Shown here: positions 13,101 through 19,630 of the stretch, piece after piece
Layout: the number at the start of each line of letters is the position of its first letter
How positions within the stretch are numbered: position 1 is the stretch's first letter
Assembly (NCBI GenBank): GCA_905147135.1
Contig: LR990061.1
Span: 5,928,026 to 5,992,025 of the forward strand
DNA length: 64,000 nt
Reading direction: 5' to 3'
From: Blastobasis lacticolella
Lineage: Eukaryota > Arthropoda > Insecta > Lepidoptera > Blastobasidae
Position numbers and translations under genes: made by a program
The notes under the pieces: model-generated
The model's database searches: none
What the model was told of the DNA's origin: nothing
The model's input: the letters and a program-made list of their open reading frames with translations, nothing else

Positions 13101-13162
13101 CTCCCCGTAAGTCTGTCGGATGTACTCCGCCATGTTCTCTAGGAGGAGCCCGTACATCTTGT
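1003..13162 (-). CDS. Gyc88E: Atypical soluble guanylyl cyclase (Gyc88E-like), 5' half, four exons
   Basis: Soluble guanylyl cyclases make cGMP from GTP in the cytosol and sense diatomic gases through a heme in the N-terminal H-NOX domain. Joining 13157-12990, 10323-10042, 9328-9123 and 1126-1003 gives one uninterrupted frame of 260 residues with canonical GT/AG junctions. H-NOX spans roughly residues 1-185. The proximal heme ligand is His104 (codon 10182-10180, context NLHEYL), and the heme-propionate motif YxSxR is Y133-S135-R137. The HNOBA/PAS domain starts near residue 205, with FPFC followed by the [10 protein letters not shown] and FDLVRPLI blocks. Motifs match the insect Gyc88E / Manduca beta-3 type better than classical alpha or beta-1 subunits; family knowledge says these are weakly NO-sensitive and oxygen-responsive. 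The coiled coil and catalytic domain are outside the window to the left. Introns are 2,666, 713 and 7,996 bp. Gyc-89D-type paralogs are the alternative. Confidence 0.9.
1147..1240 (-). repeat. Repeat D copy (poly-A tailed LINE/SINE 3' end), fragment
   Basis: The reverse complement carries the family block CCATCAGGTGGC...TTGCCTG followed by a degenerate A/T-rich tail, in the same order as the copies at 8955, 13274 and 27957. It lies within intron 3, directly upstream of exon 4. Confidence 0.7.
1259..1346 (+). mobile_element. Truncated GGCGCTGTCC palindromic MITE
   Basis: Begins TTAAGACGCTGTTCTAATTGG and continues with the GCGACCATGG..CGTACGACGGACGTC core seen at 53802-53913. The right terminal inverted repeat is missing, so this is a 3'-truncated relative. 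Confidence 0.6.
1368..1488 (-). repeat. SINE-A, 3' part only
   Basis: The minus strand reads GATAAAGGTTTATC-like sequence, then the CTTACTTTGGGGCTAGATGG and GCGCTGTGTGAATT body found at the 3' end of the full SINE-A copies (e.g. 8505-8743, 43751-44011). The tRNA-like head is absent. Confidence 0.7.
1706..1786. repeat. Folded-back SINE-A fragment (hairpin)
   Basis: The left arm CGTGGACAAATTTACACAGC (1706-1725) and the right arm ending TGTGTGAACTTGTCCACG are inverted copies of the SINE-A 3' end, separated by the CATCTAGCCCCAAAG body. It looks like two SINE-A ends joined head to head. Confidence 0.65.
2097..2314 (+). pseudogene. LINE reverse-transcriptase C-terminal fragment inside the hAT-type element
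   Basis: The plus strand encodes [15 protein letters not shown], then after a one-base frameshift [24 protein letters not shown] and QRDLKDN...[13 protein letters not shown], ending at a stop. The pattern (RWxGHVxRR.., RGRP-like, TWW-like, RDLK, NRxxWR) is the usual C-terminus of insect endonuclease-reverse transcriptase LINEs. The single in-frame TGA looks like a CGA to TGA transition. A homologous stretch exists in copy 2 on the opposite strand (about 6830-7020), so the fragment was inside the element before it spread. It is not functional. Confidence 0.75.
2641..4209. other. Intron 3 spacer, no recognised element
   Basis: AT-rich. Contains a run of 12 C at 2966-2977. A GC-richer stretch at about 3540-3720 reads [17 protein letters not shown] in one frame and may be a decayed LINE end, but I cannot support that further. 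Confidence 0.4.
4210..4432 (+). mobile_element. SINE-A copy, diverged
   Basis: The tRNA-like head has an A box (TGGTTCAGTGGTTAACTAAC) and a B box-like GTTCGATGCCC. It is followed by the AGAAATTGAAATTATGAATT body, the GTATTTAAAAGTATGTAAG block and the GCTAGATGG end. Pol III promoter parts are recognisable, but the head is mutated (ACACGCGTTCGATGCCC). Confidence 0.8.
4447..4592. mobile_element. MITE with AGTGCCACAAAC / GTTTGTAGCACT ends
   Basis: Inverted termini AGTGCCACAAACATATTTGT and AGATAAGTTTGTAGCACT bracket a short interior containing AACAGCGACGCCGTCACCGGG. Related copies are at 7974-8076 and 8814-8921, and a fragment at about 62380-62440. The target duplication is unclear, possibly TA. 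Confidence 0.6.
4594..4855 (+). repeat. Repeat C copy (CATCATCACAGCCC ... CGGCC)
   Basis: Full-length member of the most abundant family in the window. It runs from ATCATCATCACAGCCC through GTCCACTGCAGGACTTAGGG, CCACGCTTGGCAGGCGGG, ACAATGGAAAATGCTGCTGC and GCCTTGTACGACACCCACG to CTCTGCCGGACACCACACGG. Its class is unknown: it has no coding capacity, and the ATC run at one end behaves like a microsatellite tail. Confidence 0.8.
4856..5159. other. Spacer, nothing recognised
   Basis: AT-rich unique-looking sequence in intron 3. Confidence 0.4.
5160..5440 (-). pseudogene. LINE ORF2 C-terminal remnant
   Basis: The minus strand encodes [20 protein letters not shown], then [16 protein letters not shown] and [13 protein letters not shown]. 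This is the typical end of Jockey/CR1-type reverse-transcriptase proteins (RTxxFxxS, W(N)xLPxxVFP, FKxxVNRxL). It has no reverse-transcriptase core, so it is a 5'-truncated copy. Shorter relatives lie at 25838-25940, 47455-47675, 49890-49970 and 52738-52850. Confidence 0.75.
5441..6242. other. Intron 3 spacer with a weak MITE relative
   Basis: Mostly unrecognised. At about 6090-6190 the words GTGAGAGCAAATCAAAGTGG and CGCCTTTGAAAAGTGGAGCG match the palindromic element at 37964-38184, so a diverged partial copy is present. Confidence 0.45.
6243..6420 (+). repeat. Repeat C, 3'-truncated
   Basis: ATC microsatellite, CACAGCCCGTAACAGTCCAC, the cleavage-like block CTTGGCAGGCGGGTTGGAG and AGATGCTGCTGCCCA. 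It stops before the GCCTTGTACGACACC half. Confidence 0.75.
6457..7546 (-). mobile_element. hAT-type nonautonomous element, copy 2 (inverted)
   Basis: Flanked by the perfect 8-bp duplication ATAAAAAT (6449-6456 and 7547-7554). Terminal repeats are TAGAGATGTAACGGAT and its inverted partner ATCCGTTTCATCTCTA. The reverse complement follows copy 1 through the CCGGATATCCGG-rich ends, the GCATGTGTTTATGTAATTT region and the LINE-derived tail. It lacks the SINE-A hairpin of copy 1 and keeps extra CCGG-rich repeats at its left end. No transposase frame is present. Confidence 0.85.
7547..7798. other. Spacer
   Basis: The first 100 bp contains CTCTCTCATAATTTTTGCTTCTGAATTTAGACGACTGAATTTT-like sequence (a diverged end of the 37964-type MITE). 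The rest is unrecognised. Confidence 0.35.
7799..8076 (+). repeat. Local direct duplication, unit 1
   Basis: 7799-7890 recurs at 8284-8376 with only a few differences, and 7932-8072 recurs almost unchanged at 8775-8917. The second half of each unit is the AGTGCCACAAAC MITE. Confidence 0.8.
7974..8076. mobile_element. AGTGCCACAAAC MITE, right end cut
   Basis: The left terminus GAGTGCCACAAACTTATCTG is intact. The right terminus ends prematurely at CAGATAAGTT, where AATTCAAA simple repeats begin. Confidence 0.6.
8077..8283. other. Spacer between the duplicated units
   Basis: Starts with a short AATTCAAA tandem (about 8076-8105), then unrecognised moderately GC sequence and a TATTATATTATATAT run. 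Confidence 0.4.
8284..8921 (+). repeat. Local direct duplication, unit 2, split by a SINE
   Basis: 8284-8376 and 8775-8921 match unit 1. The intervening 8377-8774 contains a SINE-A and flanking sequence absent from unit 1. The MITE copy here (8814-8921) keeps more of its right terminus, CAGATAAGTTTGTG. Confidence 0.8.
8505..8743 (+). mobile_element. SINE-A, near full length, A-box region shortened
   Basis: Head GACGACCTGAGTGGTTCAGT, B box GGGTTCGATTCCCGG, body AGAAATTGAAATGATGAATT, then GCTTTGCTTACTTTGGGG and the 3' end GATTTGTCCACGATTGTTTG. Relative to the 48018 copy, about 11 bases (TAACATGCCGG) between the A and B boxes are missing. Confidence 0.85.
8955..9077 (+). repeat. Repeat D copy with poly-A tail
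   Basis: GCGGGCAACGCATCAGTGAC, the conserved CCATCAGGTGGTCCGCTTGC, then CCGTATAACATT and an A run. It sits 46 bp from exon 3. Confidence 0.75.
9123..9328 (-). CDS. Gyc88E: Gyc88E-like exon 3 (end of H-NOX, linker, HNOBA start)
   Basis: Acceptor TTCCTCCCTCAG then GTAGCC. It has 68 codons (residues 151-218) plus two bases of a split Gly codon before the donor GTAAGTT. It includes [28 protein letters not shown] and [15 protein letters not shown] blocks, ending in the PAS-type [10 protein letters not shown]. The phase joins exactly to exons 2 and 4, which confirms the order. Confidence 0.93.
9329..9930. other. Intron 2 spacer
   Basis: No repeat partner recognised. Contains AGCAGCGCCATCTATCG, a word common in insect transposon ends. 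Confidence 0.4.
9931..10003 (+). tRNA. tRNA-Ala (anticodon AGC)
   Basis: 73-nt cloverleaf. Acceptor GGGGGCG pairs with CGCCTCC (one G-T) plus discriminator A. The D arm is GCTCAGATGGTAGAGC. The anticodon stem CTCGC/GCGAG encloses loop TTAGCAT. The T arm is CCGGGATCGATACCCGG. A run of T follows at once (from 10010), a Pol III stop. It lies in intron 2 of the cyclase gene on the opposite strand, 38 bp from exon 2. Confidence 0.95.
10042..10323 (-). CDS. Gyc88E: Gyc88E-like exon 2 (core of H-NOX heme domain)
   Basis: Acceptor TTGTTTCAG then GTATTAGGC; 94 codons in phase 0 (residues 57-150); donor GAG|GTAAGTTC. It holds the heme-binding helix with proximal His104, [10 protein letters not shown] right after it, and Y133-x-S135-x-R137 in [10 protein letters not shown]. 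The residues needed to bind heme are therefore all present. Length and motif spacing match soluble cyclase beta-type H-NOX domains. Confidence 0.95.
10324..11195. other. Intron 1, left part
   Basis: Contains a short TTTGG tandem (10437-10453) and, at about 10955-11040, a GCGGTAACTGCTTTCCATCA..GGCCGCAAGCTTGTCTGTC block ending in poly-A. The latter is a retroposon 3' end shared with 59085-59180. The rest is unrecognised. Confidence 0.5.
11196..11440 (+). repeat. 3' tail of the CR1/Jockey-type LINE family
   Basis: ACTGTTAACGAAATTATTAAG, AACCCTAGTGACTTTTTAAG and the end CAATAAATATTCGAGTATTG follow the 3' UTR of the LINE at 29541-30932 (AACGAAACTGTTATTTAAAT, AACCCTAGTATTTTTAAG, CAATAAACATTTGAGTATTG). 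Confidence 0.65.
11743..11814 (+). tRNA. tRNA-Ala (anticodon CGC)
   Basis: 72 nt. Acceptor GGGGGTG pairs with CACCTCC plus A. The D arm is ACTCAGTGGTAGAGT. The anticodon stem TCTGC/GCTGA (one T-T mismatch) holds loop TTCGCAT. The T arm is CTGGGTTCAAATCCCAG. TTTT follows at 11823. It lies in intron 1 of the cyclase gene on the opposite strand. The stem mismatch is the only blemish. Confidence 0.9.
11815..12352. other. Intron 1, AT-rich spacer between tRNA genes
   Basis: Very AT-rich with no recognised repeat; long T and A tracts only. Confidence 0.4.
12353..12426 (-). tRNA. tRNA-Ile (anticodon AAT)
   Basis: 74-nt cloverleaf on the minus strand. Acceptor GGCCCAT pairs with ATGGGCC plus A. The D arm is AGCTCAGTTGGTTAGAGC. 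The anticodon loop is GCTAATA, and the T arm has GGTTCGATCC. TTTTT follows downstream (12341-12346 region). It lies in intron 1 in the same orientation as the host gene. Confidence 0.95.
12427..12989. other. Intron 1, promoter-distal spacer
   Basis: No repeat recognised. It contains TTCCTAAAAGAGAGGAGC facing TCCTTAGGAGAGGAG, a short imperfect inverted/direct motif, followed by a perfect CRE-like TGACGTCA at 12773-12780. Confidence 0.4.
12990..13162 (-). CDS. Gyc88E: Gyc88E-like exon 1 (first coding exon)
   Basis: Acceptor CATTGTCCACAG at 13163-13174. Five noncoding bases then ATG at 13157 in good context (ACAAGATGT). It has 56 codons, [15 protein letters not shown] to TKKAQE, and donor GAG|GTAAGAT. 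The MYGLLLEN start and [14 protein letters not shown] are the N-terminal H-NOX signature. Because an acceptor precedes the ATG, at least one upstream 5' UTR exon must lie at higher coordinates; I could not locate it. Confidence 0.94.
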
Positions 13163-13252
13163 CTGTGGACAATGGGGATGGGTTCTGTTAATTTGGGAAC
13201 TCATATTCGTCTCATTTTTAAACCTTACAGGATATCGCAGCTAAATAATACT

Positions 13253-13502
13253 CTTTTAAATAGTATTGTGTTTCTGCCGGTGAGTAAGGTTTCCAGTGCT
13301 CCATGGGGTGGGGATTTGGGGAACCGTGGCTTTGGCAGTGGAGTGGCATTTGCTTTTTGCTGCCAGAGCAACGTGTTATAGAGGTGGGCAACGCATTAGC
13401 GATACTCTTGGTGTTGCTAATGTCTATAGGCAGTGGTGACCACTTTCCATCAGGTGGCCCGCTTGCCTGTTTGCCTACCGTATGACATAAAAAAAAAAAA
13501 AC
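13253..13502 (+). repeat. Repeat D, full-length copy with poly-A
   Basis: From GCCGGTGAGTAAGGTTTCCA through GCTCCATGGGGTGGG, GTGGGCAACGCATTAGCG and CCATCAGGTGGCCCGCTTGC to CCGTATGACATA and poly-A. It is nearly identical to 27957-28189. It lies just upstream of exon 1. Confidence 0.8.
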
Positions 13503-14399
13503 CCCCGACGAAAAAGTAGGGGTGTTATAAGTTTGACATGTGTATCTGTCTGTGGCAACGAAGAATGGATCCCGTCCATCGGATAACCTACCTAATTACT
13601 CCCTAGGTAATAATAAATTGAATTAATAATACCATCAGTAGTCAGTCGCCCACAAGACAGCTTTAGAAATTTTGGATTAGGGTACAATAGGGCTGTCATT
13701 TTTTTTATTTTTTTTTTTTTATTTTTTTATGACATGTTCATTATTTATAAAAATCCTTAAAAATTCTAAAAATATATATCTATAATAAGGACCACGATAA
13801 GTCCGTATTGACTAACAGTACAGTAAAAATTACAAAGTGTGAATATGGCAATAATCTGGGGATATCTGTCCTTTTTAGTCCTTTTGGAAACATTCAGCTT
13901 TTTGATCAGTATTAGATTGAAATTTTACTTTTAGTTTATCTAAATTATTAATCATGCTGAATATTATCTCCCGCACTTCCTTTTTAATCGTTTTGCCCAT
14001 TATTTAATAATAAATATCATAATTCACGAAAATGAACTATTCTACAGAAATCAAATTGTTTAAAAAACTTGGCAAAAGTTGCCATACCGAGCTTTGTTTA
14101 TATTCTGACTTAGCGTGGTCTTATTCTAGCTCCAGATTCACTGTGTCCTACTGTAGGACGTCGTATATTCCATTTTTAAAGAATTCTGACATATTAACCT
14201 TTGCGCTACTGACATGGTTACTATATCATAGCTACATATAATTTTAGGTGGGTAGGTAGGTAACGTTGACGTTGATTGACAAATGTATCAATGCAATGTA
14301 ATCATATTTAAATGTACCTGTGGGTTTCTTGCCGTTTCTTTTTCCCATTCCTAACTGAAGCGGCATACTGACAGACAGACGACATTCTTTTTACTTATT
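13503..14399. other. Spacer upstream of the coding start
   Basis: AT-rich with a long T tract (13700-13730). No conserved exon recognised. A 5' UTR exon of the cyclase gene could be here, but nothing marks it. Confidence 0.35.
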
Positions 14400-14720
14400 T
14401 GTTCCGAGCTCAGGGGGCGACGCGGGTAGGCCGGCTGGTGCGTGCGGGTGCTCGCGCCGGCGGGCTGGCTGGGGCCGGGCGCGCGGCGCACATGATTCGC
14501 CTAGGCGGTTACGTGCGTGGCGCGTATCGGTGCCCGGTGTCTCGCCGGAGTAAGCCCTCGCGCGCGCTGATCGGTCTGCATGCGTCGCCCCCTACCTGGA
14601 TGAGCTCGCTTAACTTCCCTTTGTTTTCCGTTAGATTTTTGACTTTTGAAAAGAGATTAATTAACGTAATCCTAATTCAATAAATACTTTTTCATTTTCA
14701 TTTTTCATTTTTCACGTTTC
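14400..14720 (+). other. GC-rich island followed by an A/T retroposon-like end
   Basis: 14405-14600 is far more GC- and CpG-rich than its surroundings (many GCGCG and GCCGG words). It is followed by AATTCAATAAATACTTTT and a TTTTCATTTTTCATT run. The polyadenylation-signal-like AATAAA and simple tail suggest a retroposon 3' end, but the reading frames give no recognised protein. An unmethylated promoter island of the nearby minus-strand gene is the other option. Confidence 0.4.
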
Positions 14721-15304
14721 TACGGTTAATGAATTCAAGTCACAAATTCACAATTTACCAAGTTTTTGAAGTCTGTAGGTTGGTCTTGGGACTTTTAGCA
14801 AGACTTCGTCAATTGTGGATAGCTACTTTAAGGGCGACGAAGGTCGTCTTCTATTTAAAGTTATGGCCATTGTGTCAGTTAATCAACGCTTTCGCTTCAA
14901 ATTACATTTTTTATTTCTTCGCCTTAGTGCTTATTTGACCTATCTCTAATTAAATTAAAAATCATTTATTTCAGACAATGTCCATACATTTGGGTCAATA
15001 ATAGGTAATATATGTATAATAATGTCATAATGTAAAATAAATGTCAAGTTAAAAATACTCATAAAATAATGTCAACAACTAAAAATTAAATCATTAGAGG
15101 AAATAAAATTGAAATGTAAATAAATAAAAAATTAACATAAATTATTAATGATTCGTAATAAATAAAAATAAATTGAACAGGATTTAAATTTAAGTCTTAA
15201 CAGTGATGTATTAAAAGCGAATTTTGGATAGTTAAAAAAAATTAGGTCAAATAAGCACCGAGGCGACGACTTACTTCGACGAACTTCCGCCCCATTCTGA
15301 TTTT
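14721..15304. other. AT-rich spacer with a short inverted repeat
   Basis: TCGCCTTAGTGCTTATTTGACC (14919-14940) and its near-inverse around 15246-15267 (GGTCAAATAAGCACCGAGGCGA) face each other about 305 bp apart, bracketing AT-rich DNA. This looks like the ends of a small nonautonomous element; a related end is at about 15760. Confidence 0.4.
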
Positions 15305-15540
15305 GCGTGAAATTTTTATTTATTTATTTTATTTATTAATTTACTTCAGGCAACTGAGGCCCATATTTATAAATACACAAACAACATAAAAACAAAATAA
15401 ACTAATACAAAATACAGACAAAGATAAAACCTATACCTACATACAAATTATTATAAATTGTAAATTAATATATAAAAATATAATTTATTAATATCTTAAA
15501 AATAACTATCACTTAATGCATGAGGCATGAGGCATTTCAT
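15305..15540 (-). repeat. LINE 3' tail (GCCTCAGTTGCCTG family)
   Basis: The reverse complement reads GGGCCTCAGTTGCCTGAAGT, then TAAATAAATA. The upstream TATAGGTTTTATCTTTGTCT matches the plus-strand tail at 23463-23630. Confidence 0.65.
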
Positions 15541-15970
15541 CTTAGTCCTCATTGAAAACGCACCTGTCTGCATTTGGGCTGCATTTTGTTGCCTTTAACC
15601 TAAATGTATGAATCGCCGATGTTACGTAGCATACAATTTTTTTTTGTTTCGCCACCACAGTGCTTGACTTATCTCGCAGTAAACAGGATTGAAATTTAAG
15701 CTTTAACAATATTGCAATAAATGCTAATTTTCGATAAGTAAATTTACGATAGGCTAAACTAGCACCGGCGCGACGATTTAGCTCGACAAGGCTCCGCCCC
15801 ATTCTGATTTCGCGCGAATTTACAGGCAGTGACAACGCACCTGCGGTTCCACATTTTGTTGTCTGCGACTTAAATGTATTAATCGAAAATGTTTTGGGTG
15901 ACAGTTACCGCTCACCATCAGGTGGGCTGTCTGCTCGTTTGTCACTGGGTAGACTAAAAAAATTTGTTTT
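15541..15970. repeat. Dispersed repeat (GCGACGATTTAGCTCGAC family), tandem-like fragments
   Basis: CACCGGCGCGACGATTTAGC, CTCCGCCCCATTCTGATTTC and GCGCGAATTTAC repeat words also seen at 15258-15310. The AACGCACCTG..CATTTTGTTG..TTAAATGTATTAAT block occurs twice (15560 and 15830). The end CTCACCATCAGGTGGGCTGT..ACTAAAAAAA has a relative at 24600-24710. Confidence 0.5.
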
Positions 15971-16273
15971 TGTTTCGTCACCGCAGTGATTATTTGGCTT
16001 ATCTCCCATGGAACTGAATGAGGAAGTTTCCAACATTTTTTTTCATCTGGATTTAAAAAGATGAGTAAAATAAAACAAAACAGTGAATTTTTTTTTATAT
16101 CTCAAAAAATAAAAAAGTTAAAGTTGTTATTTTAAGAATAATTTCCTTAGGACCGCGAATTTGTGCGTGACGTCACCAGGCGTTGCCCGCCACTATGGCG
16201 CTATCCATAATATGTTAACTTAAATATTCTATAACTCAGTCATTTATTGACGGATTTAGAATTTTTTTCGAAG

Positions 16274-16389
16274 ACACCACTCTCCACCACCACTCTCCAC
16301 CACCACTCTCCACCACCACTTTTCACCACCACTCTCCACTACCACTCTCCACAAACACCTTTTCACTACCACTCTCTACCACCACTCTT
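16274..16389. repeat. 13-bp minisatellite, about 9 units
   Basis: Unit CTCCACCACCACT. The first units are exact; later ones change to TTTCACCACCACT, CTCCACTACCACT and CTCTACCACCACT. Pyrimidine-rich on the plus strand. Confidence 0.85.
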
Positions 16390-16849
16390 GATTCAAGGGA
16401 AGGGTATGCAAGAAAAAAAAGGGTAGGTAAGGGGTAAAGTCAGTCCCAACTTCTGCCGGGTCCACTTTCCGACTCATTCTCCACCATTTCGACCGGTCTG
16501 GCGCATCCTCGCATCGGAAATTCGCAAGCCATTGGATCTCGCATCAAACTCGGCGATGGCAATCCATTTCATTATGGATAGACCTTTAAGACCTTTTTAA
16601 TATTTCAAATAATGCGCTTTTTACGTGCGTCGACTACCATCCGACCCGCACAACCCGTTAGGGAAAAGCCGGTTTGCCAGAGCCTCGTCCGTCTGTCAGC
16701 AGGGGGACCGCAGGCAGGTGAGGTTGGCTTGGGCCCATGAGATGGTGGTTGGACCATACCCCCTAGTCTGTCTCCATGCCGATTTTATTAGTGTATTTGC
16801 TGTCGTACTATGGGGTAAATTCCAAACACCATGCAATAAACTATCATTC
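16390..16849. other. Unrecognised moderately GC-rich segment
   Basis: Around 16620-16780 the sequence (CATCCGACCCGCACAACCCG, GTCTGTCAGCAGGGGGACCG) looks repeat-derived, but there is no second copy in the window to prove it. Confidence 0.3.
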
Positions 16850-17546
16850 TTAGATACGCCAAAAAAAATAGGCTTCGAAACTACTGGACCGATTTCAAAA
16901 ACTCTTTCACCGTTGAGAAGCTACACTATCCCCGGGTGACATAGGCTATATTATATTTTCTAAAAAATTACGGATCATGAATAAAACTCCAATAATGTAA
17001 CCCAAGGTGTAAAAAAATACCCAAAAATTCCTTACATCGCGTGTGCTGCGAAAACTATTGATGATAGAACAAAATAATGTGCTACGACTTTGCAGAACAC
17101 ATCATTATCTACAAAAAGTGTCGCAACAGTATATGTCTAACTATTATATGTAGTTATGACACAAAAAGTGTTCTTTTATTTTCAAAATTTAATTGAAATG
17201 CCGCCGCTAAAAAACGCTCTTTATTTGTACCTTCGTAATAATTCTTATCAAAATGAATTACTTCATATTCACGACTGCTTCAATACCTTTATATAACTTT
17301 TTGAATTATTCAATTCAGACATTCCATTCGAAAGATATCACGAGTTTAAAAAGTGAATATTAGAAAAATGTCGCGTGTTCGCCGCTCAGTCCGCTCGGCT
17401 ATCTAGGCAGCACGGGGTACGGGAGGGGAGTCAATGTCAAGAAATAAAGTGCCGCGCGGCTTACTCGCGCGGCCAGCTCCCTACGCAGCGGTCGTGTACC
17501 CGTGTACCCGTAGTGGTATCCGTGCGAAGCCGGGGCGGGCTGCTAG
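16850..17546 (+). mobile_element. Helitron-like nonautonomous element
   Basis: Has the ACTACTGGACCGATTTCAAA block near the 5' side, ATCCCCGGGTGACATAGGC, and a GC-rich 3' end with GCGAAGCCGGGGCGGGCTG followed by CTAG and host T. Helitrons end in CTRR and insert before T. No RepHel frame, so nonautonomous. The left boundary is uncertain. Confidence 0.6.
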
Positions 17547-18299
17547 TGAAAAATAATATTCAGACTCTTACGGTAAGAGCATGACCGTCTGTTGAGTTGA
17601 TCGGTCAATGTCATGACTAATCATTATTTCGTTCGAGCCCACAGTAGGTATGTTGTACAGGCTCAGTATTCTTGAGTTAATTGGGTTCCACAGAAGGCAC
17701 GATTCGAGTTTTCAATCATAGTCTACCTTGCTTAAGTACCTAGTAGGTTTTGCGAGAAAGAGAAACAGACAATTAAACATCCACGCATAGAAAATTAGAT
17801 TCACATAATATTTGTTTTAAAACTTTGATGCCAATTCTCCATTTACCGTGAACAAAACATGGTTCATCTTCATGTCAAAACGTTGAGTCCCAAAATTGTT
17901 TTGCTCTAGCTAAAATTTAAAAAAATTATCGCACAACCACAACTCAAGGCCATGATCCCTGATCTCAGCAGTGCTGAGACGTGTTTACACTAGTCTTGGG
18001 TAAACGCCACTGCTCCTACCTTAGAAACTGGATTGTTAATCTCCCGACTCAGCTAATTTAGTAACTAAATATTGGGTCAGTTTAGATAGGACTACGGTTG
18101 CTATACCCACTTGTATTATTGTATTTTAAACTTGCGAATGGTGATATATTATGAGGGTTTGTCAAATCCCCAATCAACAAATGATAACATCTTGCCTTTA
18201 TGTTATATTGTATTAGTTATTATAGTATATGTATATTTTATTTATATGGTATATTAATATAGTAAGTATATAATTTTATGTATGTATTTAGTTATAGTA
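17547..18299. other. Spacer
   Basis: AT-rich; no recognised element until the LINE tail. Confidence 0.35.
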
Positions 18300-18480
18300 T
18301 ATTATTATAGTAATTGAGCACGTCGTATCTGCGTTTAACTATCACATTACTCTTTTGTAGGCCTACTGGAAGAGATTTCTTTTAGAGATAAGTAGTGCCT
18401 ATTGTGTCGTAACTAATCTGTACTTTCTGTTAAGTTATCTTGTGTACAATAAATTGTTAAATTAATAAATGGAATTGCGA
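18300..18480 (+). repeat. LINE 3' tail (CTGGAAGAGAT...AATAAATTGTT)
   Basis: GGCCTACTGGAAGAGATTTC, TTAGAGATAAGTAG, TCTTGTGTACAATAAATTG: the common 3' UTR of a lepidopteran LINE group. Relatives are at 33040-33165, 34150-34260 and 44720-44820. Confidence 0.65.
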
Positions 18481-18880
18481 AGTACCTACCCATATAGTGC
18501 TTTTCAGACTACTTGAACCTGTGCAGTAGGTAGTATATTTGAAGTAGGGACTTCTTCAGGTATCGGTATTGAGTGAGTGTATGCAAACATTTAAAAACAC
18601 TAACAAAATGCCGCTCCGAAGTGGTACTACTAATACAGTTCGTAAGAGATAAGTAAGACAAAATGTTGTAAATCATGACAAATCTTAGGGCATGTTGCTT
18701 GAAATGCACTGAATCTGCATTGTATCTGTGTTTTTATGTCCTTTTTTAAATTCAGATAAGTATACCCATTCGTGAGTAATAAGCCCATCCGAATCATCAT
18801 TATCATTATCTTAACCGCGACATCAATTAGTCCACCCGAATGGATAGCGGTAATTGTTTATCATCAAGTAGACATATAAT

Positions 18881-19124
18881 GCCGTGTGGTGTCCGGCAGA
18901 GTAGAATAGCACAACCCCTTACACTCATGGGTGTCGTACAAGCCGACTAATGTTTTCGAGACAAAATATCAAGAGCCTCCGTAGTCTGGAAAATGGGCAG
19001 CAGCATTTTTCTTTGTTATATTTGAAAAACACGCTTGCCAAGCGTGGAGATTATGGCAATGACCTCCCCTTTCGTGGGAGAGGCCCTAAGTCCTGCAGTG
19101 GACTGTTACGGGCTGTGATGATGA
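18881..19124 (-). repeat. Repeat C copy
   Basis: The reverse complement runs from CATCATCACAGCCCGTAACA to CGGACACCACACGGC. It is full length, with a small change (CACGCTTGGCAAGCG) in the middle. Confidence 0.8.
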
Positions 19125-19249
19125 GACATATAATCTCTTGTAATTTAAGATGTTAATTAGCATTTATGGCTTTAGAAATAAACATCATACGTATTAATGT
19201 ACCTTTACGTGTTTTAGAATTGGACGGGATTGAATTTCACGGTTAACTA

Positions 19250-19630
19250 AGATCCACATCGTATACCTATCCTCTTTCAGTTCCAGCCGTGGTTTCAGCT
19301 AATTCAAAGTTCTACGTTCTGCCCATTTGGTTAACATTTAACGTAAATACATATGGACCTTTTCAAGACAAGAGCGACTTTATTCACTATCTAGGTAAAC
19401 ATGATCCACTATTGCCAACACCGAAGGAGAACCTTTTAAAAATAGCTAGATTCAGCGTTATGGAACTATATTATACTGCGGATACGCATCCGCAGGTTTA
19501 CAAAAACTTAAAACCGTTTCACTCTCATCGATGTGTTAAAAGATTGGGTTCTAGCTGGATGTATACAGTACGAGTATCTAAGTGTCATTATGACTATAAT
19601 ACTACATACTTAGGTTTAGCGTTACTGTGA
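19250..19630 (+). CDS. Unidentified open frame of about 120 codons
   Basis: An open frame reaching TGA at 19628, with a possible acceptor CCTCTTTCAG at 19272-19281. The protein has YVLPIWLTFNVNTYGPFQ and ELYYTADTHPQVYKN. It has no signal peptide, membrane segment or family motif I recognise, and no repeat partner in the window. It may be a TE relic or chance. No function is offered. Confidence 0.2.
   Translation, partial: RSTSYTYPLSVPAVVSANSKFYVLPIWLTFNVNTYGPFQDKSDFIHYLGKHDPLLPTPKENLLKIARFSVMELYYTADTHPQVYKNLKPFHSHRCVKRLGSSWMYTVRVSKCHYDYNTTYLGLALL

Noticed and set aside
14399..14683. 94-codon Arg/Gly/Ala-rich frame on the plus strand
   Set aside because: Open because of GC richness; no domain and the frame runs into an A/T tail.
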